A stretch of 64,000 bases of DNA from Membranipora membranacea (GCA_914767715.1 OU612067.1:6076001-6140000), one strand, 5' to 3'. Counted from the first letter of the stretch, positions 50,993 through 64,000 are shown. Notes: generated from the sequence alone by a model not told the origin. Numbers and translations are program-made.

Positions 50993-53900
50993 TCACGTAG
51001 TATTGTTGAAGAGACCGGTCCCTCTGAATCCTTCTTCGAGAACCTGCTGTTCCACCAGAGCCTGCTCTATAGATGTATCATCATATATCTGTCCCTGTAC
51101 AAAAAGGGCAATAAAGATGACATGATTAAAGTGTAAGTCAAGACCATCAGTTAAAGTGTGAGACTTCATTTATATGAGGCTGTGATACTTTTCTGAAAAC
51201 TGCTATTGAGTGTCTTTTCTAGGGTGTAGAATCACGCCATGTGGTTGACATCAACCCCACACGTTCCGCTAACAACGATACACTACAACAGTGTGATGGT
51301 TGATAAAGGATCACTTGAAAATTTATGTCACCATCAAATTCTATAATTCATATTTCTCCGAGGGATAGCTGATAAGACGAAAATCACATATTGGAAAGCT
51401 GAGATCAAAATCACGTAGTGGCCACTTGACCAGCCCGAGACCATCTAAGGGAATAAAATTACATTATCAGACTATCAAATTTTGATAATTCCTTCTTTCC
51501 TCTTTTGCAGAGTTGCTTTATCACAACTTTTGACCTAGTTGCCCAATAAAGCTGTTCTTGGGCTAGTAGCTAAAGAACTAACACTGATGATTTCAAGCTT
51601 TATTTCACGTATATCTCTATAGGCCAGAGTAATGCATACCCAAGGCGTAACAACTCAGGCCAGGTGCTCACTGATGAGTCAGTATCACCTGAATGTAGCA
51701 GCGGCTCTTAGCAATAAACAAGCTGCCTGACAAAAAAGGAACATTAAATATTCTCTTACTTGGCTTACCAGAACATGACAGTAAGCTTTGCATTGATGGA
51801 GTGATAGAGTCTAGATAATACACCACACAATACACTGACCTGTAGGAGTATAAGGCAGTCAGGATAGAGTTTGAGTTCAGCTAATGATTTTACATCTCCC
51901 TCCAGTTTTCTACCGTCCACTGTTAGTATTTGATCAAACGGGGCTATGGCAAACAACTTCACCACCTAGCAAATATGGAAAATATAATGTATCAAGTAGT
52001 GCGCCCAGCTACACACAGCACTGGCAGAGTCCACAGCCATACTCGTACCAAATAATGAAACTCTTCAATCCAGCAGCAGGCAATGGGTAAAGCAATTCAA
52101 ACAAAAAGGGTTTTCACTGTTTCGTGAAACACAAAAATGGATCTCAGCATTCGTATAACAGTATCACAGCTGTTTAAGCTATACTTTCACCATCAATTTC
52201 AAACCCAATTAAAGAGCTTGCAATGGTCAAAGACCCAACTGTTATGCCAGTCAATGGCTAATGTATCATTAGTTTTTTTTATTGATGATAAGATATCTCA
52301 CCTCCACTCTGAGCTCTTTAAGTGTTGTACTAGATGACAGTCTGATTTGTTTATCTCCCCTCACATGTTTCCTTCGTATCGATCGCCTCTTGTGTGCAGG
52401 AGGTACATTAAGACTACTACCAGAGGGTAACAGTGGATCTATCTTCAACTTCTTATCATCTGGCTGCTGTAATTAAACAGAAAAAAACCAAAATGTTATA
52501 ACTCGATGATACAAAAGTGTTACCAAAAGCTGACTCATCACTTCCAATTATTGTTGATAAAATCTAGGAAATATCACTCAAACATTGAATCTCATGGGTA
52601 AAGGTGTTTTCAGTACTCAGACTCTGAATGTGAGCCAGTGCCAACTTCAAGCATGAGTATCACAATCCTTGTAAAGCATGTAATAAGAGTTGCCCTGCTT
52701 CTCCTTTTTACTCAAGGATAGGACAACTTCTTAGTGCATTGATAATCTTCTTTATTGTTGATCTTTCAGCATGTACATTGCTACAGTTGCGGGTCAAAAG
52801 GAAATAATGAGCGGGCAACTAATCATATACGTATATGACACTAACCTCTTCATCCTCATCTGTAGTATTATTCTGTTCTGTAGCTGGGGGTGCTGCCGAT
52901 AATGTCTCCTGCTGCTGATTGGTAGAAGTAGATGTCTTCTTATCGTCCTTATCATCATCTATGAGCCTCAGATATACTCGAGCGTTATCAAAGTGATGTA
53001 ACTCTAACTCCTCGGTAAGTAATCGTGACTCTATACACTCACGGCACATCTCTACATACAGGAGCATACAAAAATATATAATTGTTCTAACATAGAAATT
53101 AGTCCTATATGTGCTCTTAATAATGATGGTACTATATTATTATTGTTGTGTCTATGATTGTATCACATGTGATAAGCTCTTTCTATGGTTAGATGGGGAC
53201 TGTAAGGTTGAAATTTAATAGACAAACAGATGAATATTAGGATTTGGGGCCTGAGAAAATTCTTCTTCACTCTCTTAGATATCACGATTGATATTCTTTG
53301 AATCAAGAGTTCTCCACTCAATGATTAGCAAGCTAGGTTATAGGGGAAAAATTAAAAACCATAGACCTAGATAATAATTATAATACATGATCCGTAGAAC
53401 CATAAGTACCTTAGACCTAGATAGTAATTATAATACATGAAAATTATCACTGTTGAGTCTATGGTGAAACAATTGGAAACCTTGCCAACCAAATACTACA
53501 TTCAGCCAACAGGGTGCAAAGGTATTCAAACTGAACCATAGTACTCCTCTCCATTCAATCACAAGGAAATAATACCTATCCCAAGTAAAATGCATTCATC
53601 AAAATTAAAAAAAAAGTTATTTACTGACAGCTTGCCTTACATGTCAGCAGACTTGGATGTCACAGTACCTGGTTCAGTTGTATATGAAGTGAGATCTGTT
53701 GTTGTAGATGTTATGCCATTACACTCTGACATAGAGCCGTTCTCTTTGGGGTTATCTGACCTTTGAATCTTTATCAAGTGGTCATAAGGAAAATGTTTGG
53801 ATAGAACGTCCCATTCATAGGGCCATAGCAGCACTGAACTATAACAGAAATGTCAGAACAGACATAATTAACAATTTATAGGACTAAAAGCCCGCTGAAA

Positions 53901-56900
53901 TATTACCAAATATGTAGTACCATGAAAATTTAAGGTTCATTTTTCCAAAAAATAACATTTGGTGAATTAAATATTGTCGCTTTAGAATTGCCAAGGTGTG
54001 CCCATTTTGTGAGGCTTTTATGTCTGACCATGAAACTCTTATACACACTGCCTATAATGAGAGTGCTGATTCTAGTAGTGTGTGGGCAGACTTGTCACAC
54101 CCCAGTGGCCTGCCTGACAGGGTTAGTGCGAGGATCTTAGTGAGATATCTGACCTGTTTTCATCTGGTAGACACACAGACAGCTTATTATGAGGACAGAT
54201 TATAGAACTGTTATCTATCACCTCCATACTACTCTGTGTGTTTGGGTTCCTAAAATATAAAGTAAATTTCATGAAGGAAAACAATCGAAAATTTATACTG
54301 AATCACGCCAAAGGGGCTTGCAAGAATTGTAATGCATCTTTCAACATAAACAGATCTCTGGACAAGATACTAGCAGGACACAAAACTAACTAACAACTTG
54401 CAAAGGGTCTTGGAATAACAATAATGTATGTGCTCTGTCCTTACTGACACTCCACAACTTTTTACCTGAGAAATTGTTTCCACTGTTTGAAGGCAGGCAT
54501 GGCTATACAGTAGACGTAAGGCGTTGAGAGGTGAGATACTACTGGACGGTTTTTGAGCGAGGCCAGATCACACAGAACTTGTCGGTGCTCTTTTACTAAA
54601 GTCTTCCGCTGTACTTCGGCTACTTCCTGTACTTCTTGTTCTCCCTGCAGGCATAAGCAGCAAAGATTATAGATGGCTCAGACAACTCATTAACTTAGGG
54701 TGGATATTTACATATACGTATATGCCTATGTCTATATGCCTGACTTATTTAAAATATAATATATATATATATTATAGTGTGTGTTCAACTGGCTAACTTG
54801 ATAAAAAGATATCTAGAGTTGCACATTCGGATGGCTACACTTATTGATGGAGTAGTGAGACAGCATGAGAGCTACTACAGTGACAACATGATATAGTACT
54901 GTATTTACTACGGTGACTCAGATCTTTATATCCGACGTTGCTGTACCAATTAATGTTCACTTCCGGTAGTATTGGGATTGCATTGGTTAACCTTTCAACA
55001 ATTTGCCCTTAGGTTATTAATAGCTTCATCAAACTTGCGGCTTGACTACCAAGAGGCATCCACAATGAAATGAGTTTCACATACCATTGTGAGTGAAGCA
55101 TTATGAAGTATCATATTTGTTCGCTCTAACCATGGCAGAGCCCATATACAAAGAGTGGCTAAACCATGACATTACTTACTAGACAGAGATGGCACGGAGT
55201 CTTATCTTGAGTCATGGTGATAGCGCCAGGGAAGTATTGTAATAATATATCCCATATATGCTGAGATACAAGCTGCCTGTGTCTCTCTGATGGATCAAGG
55301 TTACCTAAAATACACAAAATGGGATATTACAGTGTCCACATAGAGGTCTTACTAGGATTATATGATTGAGGTAGACAAGTTTTTTGTTCAAGGTTCGTGA
55401 ACACTGAAGGTGACTATTGATATTAGGAACTTGTAGAATGGCTTGTCAACAAACCGTTATACTTGTTCCAAATAAATATGAGAAAAGGCAACAACACTGA
55501 GTTAAAACTTGGAATGGGAGAATTGAAAAATAAAGTTGATTTTAAAAAAATGACAAATTCTTGAGGATCTTAAAACAGGCTAGCAAGAAGCCTGTAGTTA
55601 GCACAGTTAACAAGATCAGTTCTCACCATGTTCACAGAGGACATCTTCATTAAATTTCTCCTCTTTGGCATCCTCCTTATCATCAGCTGGTTTATCATCA
55701 GTATCACCATTCTCTGATGAGTTACTATGTGAGGATACGGAGGGGGTAACTCTGTCGTTTACTCCATTCATTTCATGAGCTGGATCTGTATTAATGTAGA
55801 GTATATCATTGTTACATGTTTGGATAGAGCTTAATTTGGCTTTTGTACACACCATGTACATGGGAGACTTATTCGTTGGTGATTGGTGTGGTGATTAAAC
55901 GCCAAACCCAAACTAGGATGGTTGTCTAAGGACCAACCTCTGGTCATGTTTGCTCTCAGAGATGACCAATGACCAAATAATATGTAGAAATTGGTTACCC
56001 GTTTCTTCGTACCATTTTTTATTCACCCAATAAAATAATCCTCTCTTTATGGCTTATATTGGGCTAACACTATCACATGGAAATTTGGGAAAAGAGCATA
56101 TTAATTCAGTTTTGAGACGTGCTACTTTTCCAAGTTGTGACACCGTCCAAGCACTCAAAAGTATTTCAGTAAATTCCATGATGCGCTTATTGCTAGGCTG
56201 CATCTCCACAGTATGACCTCCAGGCATAAGTTCACGACGTTATTTCAGAATAAACACCTGCTGTCATGTTTGTAGGGTCATGCGGCTCTTCTGTCACACC
56301 ATTTTGTGTAGGTTTCTCTGACCCTGCAGTGTCAGCATTGAGGTTATCTGTAGGTTTCTCTGATGCTGCAGCCTCACACTCCGGCTTACAACTTGTCACC
56401 TTATCTGCTGGGACAGCAGCCTTCTCCAGTGGCTTTAGAACCAGAGACTTCCATCGTCTCAGATCTGTTTTACTCAGCCAGTACCGCAAACTATTACTAT
56501 TTGAGTTACTACTGAAAATTAGAGATCAGGGTGGTTAGACAAAGAAGGAGAATTAATCAGGGAGCTTGAAGAGTTTCTGAGCTTACTGCCCCGGTTTAGT
56601 GCTGTTATTTTGACAATATTATCAATTCTGTTTGCAGTGGATCTTAATAACGAATGAGCAAAGCAACCATCTCAAAATAGTTGTGTAACTCAAGAAATAG
56701 AAATACAAACACACCCTAATCAAAAGTGAAAATGGCAGATTGATAACTGATTTGAGTCATGAGCTGAGGTAAATTCTAAGGAATATAGTAATGTAATTTC
56801 ATATAATATCTCCCTGATGGCAAAATTGCTCTTCCGAAAAAGTGCCTCACTGAGACTTAAACCACTTCTGTCACACAGCCAAATGTGTGCTTATAGAATT

Positions 56901-59900
56901 CTGTATAGCTCAAAACTAATAAAAATGAGGCTGCAATCTCAGCACTGTCACCTAATGAGCAAATAATTTGCACAAACTGATCGTCAAAATTAGGGTATGA
57001 AATTAATTATCTACCTTGCCGTAGTTACCGTCTTACTAGTGCACACTGTACGCGTCAAAAGCTGGCTCCAAAAGCTGGTGCGTAGATTTCATGCCCTGAT
57101 TTTGAAGATCAGTTTGTGCAAATCATTTGCCCATTAGGTGACAATTATGAGATTTAAGTCTCAATTAATTATCTTGGAGCTACGCAGAATTCAATGAGCA
57201 CAAATTTGCATGAGTGGCAGCAGTAGTTTAAAGACCACAAGGCAAGACCCACCAGGTCATCTTGGTTTGTGAAAAAAATAAGAAATTTTCCTACATTAAG
57301 TTACTGACCCAGTTTTCTCAGATGACAGAAGGCTAGTTATACGTTTGCTGTCTAGCTCAGTTTTTTGTTTAGCTTTCCTCCATATCATCTGATTCTGTAC
57401 ACACTGATAACACAAGCTGTCTGCTCTGTTTAATTTTGTGGTGTGCTCACCGCTGTAGGCATTATAGATCATCTCCCCCTGTGTAAAAACATCTCATATA
57501 ATTAAAAGTGTTAACAGGTTATTAACACAACGAAAAAACAGAAATATCATTGAGTTGATGGTATAATATGGATTTGACAAGTTTGGTCCATTTGCCTGCA
57601 TTCGGAGTAGCTCCCCTTCACTGGTTACATCTCAGTAGACGGGGAACAACTGCAATGCAGCCATAGAGGATCAAACTTGATGCAGATATCAATATATCAT
57701 GGTTGTCGGTTATAAATCATTAGTTCAAAGAGAGGACAACTACCACTTGTGAAACATAGCCTTCATTACAACCGGGAGGGTGGTATATCCCACCCTCCAT
57801 GATTACAATAAATGTAAAGTGTGTTGTCAACGAAGAACTTTGCGAGTGATTCTAATCAAAGGATAATTCAATCAGATGTAACTGTACTAGTTAATTACTT
57901 GTAATTATTTTAATTGAGACAGACAGACATACAGAAATAGAGCAGCATCCTATCACAGAGTAAGGATATCCATATTCCTTACTCTGGGATTCCATGCTTA
58001 TAAGAATGTTGAAATTCCCTCAACAAAATTCTCAGCTGACAAACCACAGAAGAGTAAGCATTAGTAACAATGCTCCCACCATAGCTCACCTGTTTTTGTG
58101 ACACTAGTTTGTATTTACTATGAGCTGCCCAGTTAAGTTTCCCGTGCCTACACAATATATGTCTGTTATCTATCGGTTTAATATCCTCCCAGTCTTTGAC
58201 TATATCATTGAGCCAGCTGAGAGGCAGGAAGTGGTAGTTTTCTGTCGTGTTGATTGTCTGAACGCCGATATCATCAGATAGATCCTTAAGCTGATCCTTC
58301 TTAATGTCGACTCTTACCATCTGTTCTGTCTATAAACAGTGAAGAAGTCAGCTAACGTATCATACCAAGCAAACGTATCATACCAAGCAAACGTATCATA
58401 CCAAGCAAACGTATCATACCAAGCAAACGTATCATACCAAGAAAACATTGGGAGGCGTGTAACAGATTAATGTGAAAAAGATGGTGATATATCATTTATA
58501 TATCTGCTCGATAGAGTACAATCAGGAGATTTCGTTACAACGAATTTTCTAGAATTGGGGGTTGGGAAACATGTGGTACTCAAAAAAATAAATTGACTCT
58601 AATGAATTAGAGATACACATCCTAATAGCGTAATCGCTCTGTCAGCCTGGATTGTAGTGAGAATGATTCCCTAAGACAAATATAACAGGAGGCAATCCTT
58701 GTGTTTTAGAAAGCAAATTATTAAGTATGACAACTAAATTTATAGGAACTAAGCCCTAACCTGTTTCAGCTCAACATAATGATTACTGACAGTCATCTTT
58801 TTGTTATCTTCGTTGACTTGATCCATTATTCTCTGTGGTACAGGGCTCGGCTGAAGATCTACAACAGTAATATAGCAATCAGCTAGAGGTAGACAATCTA
58901 GTTAGAACTTATGATGCCGTGGCAGATAAAAATACTCACCGAAGCACTATCAAATACTATTAGCCATATAAAGACTTCATTTTAGAACTGGTGGTATTTT
59001 TAATCTTTTTCCATTTGTCTGTCACATTCTTATATGATGTGTATTGTGTTCCCAATAACAAAATTAATACCATCATTATGGTCATGAGGTGTAATCATAC
59101 CGAGTCACGGAAGCAGTGTCTATCTGATATCTGACATATTATGGCCCAAAGTGAAGAGTACTTAAAATCGATACAAGTACACACTTCATCAAGTGCATCC
59201 CGATATGGCCTTGAAGACCAATCAAAACTGGAATATTTGATTCTATAATTTTATGTCGAGCTAAAAATAAAATATGACCCTTGTACAGTGAGTGTTTTTA
59301 TCAGGGAAATGTTGCAATATTGGAACGTCTATTGGAAAATTTGACAACATTTTCAACAAATAGCAGTCACAATGCCAGGCAGTCCTGAATACAGGAAAAA
59401 TGTCAACCTTTGAGAAACCCTGGAATATTATGGCACTAGTAATAAATACTTGCAGAGCTTCTTGTTTAAAGTCATAGTAGCGCCTTCTTATATTTGCTTT
59501 TCTGAAGAACTCAGTCTTATTAATCCAGCAAGCGCATCTATGGCTTTGAATGCTTAGAAAATGATCATTCTATTAAATAGGACCATTGCCAGTCAAATTA
59601 ATTTACTGATATAGACTCATTAATAATGGAGTCTAGATAGAGGGAGGTCAGGTGTGGATATTCGTGTGAGTGGGTATAGGGGGCGACTTGAGTACCATAG
59701 GTCACAGCACATGTACTCCCAAGTGGATAACCCTCTCTGCAATGAAGACTAAGACTCAATGCTCCTGATGACTAATTTATATATAATCATTGTCTTGAGG
59801 AGTGAATTTCAAGGTCAGGAACACAGTGTTTGGTGGGTTTACACATTAAAAAGACATCACAATGAAATCAATCAAACCTTTTGTGGCTTGTATGAATTCT

Positions 59901-62900
59901 TTCCTCTGATAGACCAGCATGTATGCAGTCTTAGAACGATTTCCTTTCTTCCTACTATCGTTGGCAGGCAAACTCCCATCTGCAAAAAGCAACATTGAAC
60001 GATGAAAATCTAAAATCATATTCCCCAACCTCAACTGAAGAGTTTGTTGGACACTGATAGACTGATAAGGAGATGTATTTGAGACATCTCAACGATGTGG
60101 AAATACTATCCTATGTCCTTGAGCCTTCATTAAAGTTAAATTTCCACATTTTAGATTTGGAGAGACACCTTTTTTTATCAAACAATTTAATGAAAGTTTA
60201 ACAACTCAGCCAAGAGCCCCAATACAAACCTGGATTTAAGTCCATAGATTCTTCATTAGACAGATTAAGTTTCTTCCCCTTGAGTTTGGAGACGTTGGCA
60301 TCATTAAAAGAGTACCAGTGATCTAGTTTGCGTACATGCGCTGTATAATGTCCACTAAAGGCTGTCACTCCAGTATGTAGTAGTACTGCGCTCAACTCGT
60401 ACTCGTGTTTCTCTAAAATCACAATGAGGCAAAGTCAACTTCAGAAAGTCAATTGCTGAGTGTCTTTCGGGGACAACTACTGACTTGCCATATAGTTGAG
60501 TTATTGCTCTTTTAGACCTGCAAGAGTAGAGAGGTTATAAAAACATTCTTGTTTGCTGTCCGAGGGCCGTTGAATGAAGCAAGATGGACGTAACATACCT
60601 GACGGATATTTCGATGTACCAATATAAAGGGTAGGTATTTCAATTATGGATTAAAAAGACCCAAGTAAACATTAAACAGCCTGCGGAGTTATGATGATAC
60701 ACATTCTGCTCCAGTTGAGAAATGATAGCTTATAGGACCAATGGTATCTTATGCCTCCATACTTTCTTGGCTCTCGGGAGCTTCAATTGGAATTGAGAGA
60801 CATGGGCGTAATAAAAACACCATCACATCAACATAGACTGAGGAGGGAATGAAATAAAATCATATATAAATATACCTCCATCTGTAGTAGGTAATATATC
60901 AGTCAAATCAAGCTGATCAGGAAACTGTAACAATGTATTTAACTTCTTCTTATGTCCTGTTTTCCTGTAATGATAATGGATAAACAGTGAAATATCACCC
61001 TCACTGTTTCACTAGGTTGTCAAGTTTTGATTCCCCTTAAGGAAGAACATTTCGGTGGGTTTTAAATTCGCTTTAATTAAATTTCATGTTCATTAGTTTT
61101 GTGCAAAATTCACAATGACTACATTGTCAACTGACCAAATTAACTATTTGTAAGATCGTATAACATGGTCGATAGGCTGCAATGGGAAACCATTCGTAGA
61201 ATAATTTTTTTTAGCTAGGGGAAGGTGAGTAAACGGGACATAACCTTTCTGTATACCCAATACATATATTTCACAAGTAGCCTTACATTGTCATACAGAA
61301 AGTCAAATGAAGACTAGCTGCACATGTGAGCACATGGCAGAGATTAACTGACCTATCAAAAACGAAGCGTAGTAGCTGAATATTGAGCACAGCTGGTAAC
61401 TTCCTCAGTTTTATTCTCCTAGTTGCGTTTTGTTTGCTTTGACACTTAGAGCAGAAATACTGATTATCTCCAGTGAGCTTCTCTACCTACAAATAATTGG
61501 TAATATGCCGCAGCGTTGGCACAGTGTTCTTACTGTGATCATTTAGTATTGCTGATGTGATGTCACTGGGTGGGAGATGGATGCATCGTACAGTTTATGG
61601 ATGGAAACTAATGGTAAATGGCAACAGTAGTGGATGAAACTAACAATTATACCCTCAAAAATATGACAGGCTATGAACAGTTGGTGTGGCTCACATCAGC
61701 AGTAGTTGGTAATCGGTAATTCCCTAAAAGGGCTAGGGCCTTAGGCAACTATTAAACTGATCACAAAAGTCTTAGGTCAGCTACGAAACTACCTGAAGGG
61801 ATATTTCGGAAATCTCAAGTGAATTTTGCTTAACGCCCGTACAAAAGGAATAATTTATCCGCTAAGACATGAACTCATTTTAGTATTTCAGAACCATTAT
61901 ATATGGGACAGCATACACTACCTTACTACTGGGTACTAACCTGGAGGAATGATTTCATACAGTCATCTAATGTAGCGTGACCTTCTATACTCAAATCGAG
62001 CTCATTAAACTGTGAGGGTGTACAGGAGTCCGTCTTACAGGCACTACATCTAAATAATACAGAGTAACCCATGTGAGCTTTACAAAGGTGGTCATTACTG
62101 AGATATTCGTGTTCTTCATAAATTAATAAACATGTCATTTATAAATCGAAACCCGCAGTGAAATCTAACTTAATCTGGGGCTATTCTGACATTATGATTG
62201 ATGATTATTGTTGGGCAAGTTTACAGGAAGACGTTACAAATTGTACTAGAGCACCATATCAAAGGGCAGAAATGAGTTGCATTTGGGTGAATTTTTTACA
62301 CCAAAAACTTAGAGGTGCCCTTATGATATATTAATATGATAAAACATATCAACTTTTCAATTCCCTTTTATTCTCTAATATCTGTATAAACAAATTTTTT
62401 TCCATCTTGCATAATTAATAATCACAACCAAATTTTCTTTTTACCAACATTGAAATATAATTCACAGACTTAACTGAGTTAAGGTTGGTTTACCTAGTAA
62501 CATAGTCATATGTGCCAGAGAACATCTCCTTTATCTGTGGACATGGTAACAGATCTATGAATAGTTTACTGAACTCCTGAGCGTCTTGTTGCTGTGAGGT
62601 GTCCAATCCGAGGGTCTCTATCAAAGGCGACGGATCCACACAGCTGTAAATATGATCAAACAATAGCTGATGGGCAGTCCATGGCTATGCTTACAATGAA
62701 GTTTACCTCAATATAATACATTAGCTATTGGTATAGTCCTCTTTTTGAATGATCCTTTTCTCAAACACAGTACGACATGGTCTGATGATGTGAACTATGT
62801 TGCCTCATTTATATGAAGTTGAACAGTTTGGTATTAATTAATACATACCTTCTATGGCTGAGCTCAAGCAGGCCAAAAATAAATTGTAAAGTCTCACAGA

Positions 62901-63917
62901 TGGAAAATCCGCCGTCTACAAAATGGGAAAAGTTTAGTAAAAGCATGCATAATATAAGATCTATGATACACCTATGTGTGGGTATGATAAAGCTTCAACA
63001 AATATTTTATTATGACACCCTGTCATCTTTATATCACATCTTTATGTGCACAAGGGCGAATAATCAAAGGACCATTTACATGGTTCTCAAAAAGAGAAAA
63101 TAACTAACCTTCATAAGGGGTCCACTCCAGCACAGCATTTCTGAAGGCAAGGTTATGGAACCAGAGCTGAAGGAATGCGTTCACATAGCACGTAGCGCCG
63201 AGGTTCATCAAACCAACAGGAATCTCCTTCTTTCTCTTCACCAGACAGTCATCATCTTCATCGTCTGATGGCCAATCATAGTCCATATCACCACTTGTCC
63301 ATTTTTCAAACCCGAGCCCAGCTATACATGATGGCTCAGTTATACAATTCTTACTGTGATGAAAAGAAATCATATCAATTGTCAACCTAAAAACACGAAG
63401 TCCGACTTATCTGTTTGTTGCAATAGTAGGCAATGAACCTATTGGAAAGCATAACCAATATTTGTCTTGGTGGTTGTAGAGCTTATGCCAGGTATCAAAG
63501 ACAAGACTGAGAGGCAGTTCAAGACAACCTGCCAAGTCACTTTAGTAACTACACTAGCTAGAGTAGTAGCAACAGTAGCAAGTATTATTTTTATTGAATC
63601 AATCCATTGAATCCAACCAATGCATTCAGTTGCGAGCCCGCCATGCCATTGGTGTGATATTGAGAATTAATGTTTGCTGATCAGTTTGCTACAATAACTC
63701 ACCGACAACTGAGGTGAACATTTTGCCAAGTGGCATCTTCAGCCAGTGGTTTTCTTCTGTCAGTAGCAGTATTACTTTCTGATGTAGATTCAGACAATAT
63801 TGGCCTGACTTTGTATACAATTTCTACATAATTTTTCGGCACATTTGGTGAATCAAGGTCCGGTATCCAACTCCACAAACTCTCCTTGTCTGTGGGCTTT
63901 TTACCTTTTGATGGCAT
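50993..63917 (-). CDS. USP48: Ubiquitin carboxyl-terminal hydrolase 48 (deubiquitinase)
   Basis: 22 exons, 3384 nt, 1127 residues. Exons: 63917-63703, 63353-63109, 62915-62849, 62643-62494, 62049-61941, 61486-61353, 60964-60876, 60412-60230, 59979-59878, 58858-58761, 58329-58090, 57478-57309, 56511-56258, 55785-55627, 55304-55180, 54644-54466, 54249-54154, 53838-53669, 53051-52846, 52466-52302, 51965-51840, 51094-50993. It is a cysteine protease that removes ubiquitin. The Cys box GATCYVN holds catalytic Cys127, followed by QQQDAQEF. Two CxxC pairs (CSAC, CSKC) form the USP zinc finger, and the His box is SGHYTAH with His358. WYSFND has Asn as the third residue, as in human USP48. Three DUSP domains are marked by LCRHGKL, LCEHGNL and ICPHNKL. 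A ubiquitin-like fold (about 1045-1095) and the [10 protein letters not shown] tail end the protein. An in-frame stop precedes the ATG. Human USP48 has 1035 residues; the extra length is mostly an acidic insert before the Cys box and a Glu/Ala/Thr-rich linker between DUSP domains. Confidence 0.96.
53362..53440. repeat. 50-bp-period tandem duplication
   Basis: A 29-bp segment (53362-53390) of TAGACCTAGATAATAATTAT type is repeated at 53412-53440 with one mismatch, inside a USP48 intron. Confidence 0.8.
54746..54776. repeat. TA-rich microsatellite
   Basis: A short TA dinucleotide run (TATATATATATATATT type) in a USP48 intron. Confidence 0.7.
56843..57244. repeat. Long inverted repeat (foldback) in a USP48 intron
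   Basis: The left arm (56843-57014) and right arm (57082-57244) are reverse complements over about 165 bases with scattered mismatches and small indels. The best part is TGTCACCTAATG, GCAAAT, ATTTGCACAAACTGATC, TCAAAAT. The spacer is about 67 bases. It contains no open frame. It sits in the intron between exons 57478-57309 and 56511-56258 and ends only 65 bases from the donor of the first. It may be a foldback/MITE transposon. In the pre-mRNA it would form a long double-stranded hairpin. Confidence 0.85.
57578..57679. mobile_element. Hairpin element, copy 2
   Basis: It shares the core CCATTTGCCTGCATTC, CTCCCC, TTCACTGG, GGGGAACAAC, AATGCAG and GGATCAAACTTG with the copy near 16.0 kb. Here the terminal inverted repeat extends further (CAAGTTTGGTCC against GGATCAAACTTG). 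It lies in the USP48 intron between exons 58329-58090 and 57478-57309. Confidence 0.6.
57775..57798. repeat. Perfect 9-bp hairpin
   Basis: GGAGGGTGG and CCACCCTCC are separated by six bases, in a USP48 intron. Confidence 0.75.
57956..57986. repeat. Perfect 11-bp hairpin
   Basis: CAGAGTAAGGA and TCCTTACTCTG are separated by nine bases, about 100 bases from the donor of USP48 exon 58329-58090. Confidence 0.75.
58355..58444. repeat. 18-bp minisatellite, five units
   Basis: Five tandem units of ACGTATCATACCAAGCAA, the last with one change, lie in the USP48 intron just upstream of the acceptor of exon 58329-58090. Confidence 0.92.
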
Positions 63918-63950
63918 ATGGCCACTTCGGTGTTCTTATTACCCTTAAAT

Positions 63951-63973
63951 GTCTCTTTAAACTGTAAAGAGAC
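63951..63973. repeat. Perfect 9-bp hairpin upstream of the USP48 start
   Basis: GTCTCTTTA and TAAAGAGAC are separated by five bases. The element lies 33 bases upstream of the USP48 ATG on the coding strand, so it may be in the 5' UTR. Confidence 0.6.
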
Positions 63974-64000
63974 AAACCAGGCGCCTTGTACAGTCTTGTC

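Noticed and set aside
53637-53668. Alternative donor of USP48 exon 53838 at GACAT|GTAAGG
   Set aside because: It gives a phase clash with the next exon. The donor CCAG|GTACTG restores the conserved EP-x-x-C-x-EC segment.
53996-54205. Plus-strand frame with Cys and His (MCPFCEAF)
   Set aside because: Much of it is antisense to the USP48 exon 54249-54154, which is secure by homology and phase.

Overview
This is a stretch of an animal (metazoan) nuclear genome, probably from a marine invertebrate. The evidence is three intron-rich protein genes with GT-AG introns of a few hundred bases, a clear animal USP48 orthologue, and a peritrophin-type (CBM14) domain protein. The sequence is AT-rich, and I cannot name the phylum. 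All three genes lie on the minus strand. I found no credible plus-strand gene, tRNA, rRNA or CRISPR array. Gene models were built by hand from splice sites and reading phase. Every junction in the three models is phase-consistent and each summed CDS is divisible by three.

Left (787-8755): a small gene for a type I membrane protein of about 248 residues. It has a signal peptide, a six-cysteine CBM14-like ectodomain, one membrane helix and a short tail with two tyrosine motifs. Middle (about 8.8-32.9 kb): 24 kb in which I can support no gene, only repeats and foldback elements.

Centre-right (32891-49230): a 31-exon gene for a protein of about 1447 residues that I do not recognise. In order it has a Cys/His knuckle, four RTKSG repeats, exon-duplicated SAGGTR basic/acidic modules, a long charged region, a 15-nt microexon and a degenerate EF-hand-like C-terminal domain. 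Right (50993-63917): a complete 22-exon USP48 deubiquitinase gene of 1127 codons with catalytic Cys and His, three DUSP domains and a ubiquitin-like C-terminus. The last two genes are head-to-tail with 1.76 kb between the USP48 stop and the next start. Nothing in the sequence shows that the three genes work together.

The introns hold several repeats. The most striking is a 400-bp long inverted repeat in a USP48 intron. A dispersed hairpin element occurs twice, and several short tandem arrays are present, one of which abuts a splice donor. The best candidates for something undescribed are the RTKSG/SAGGTR protein and the CBM14 membrane protein.
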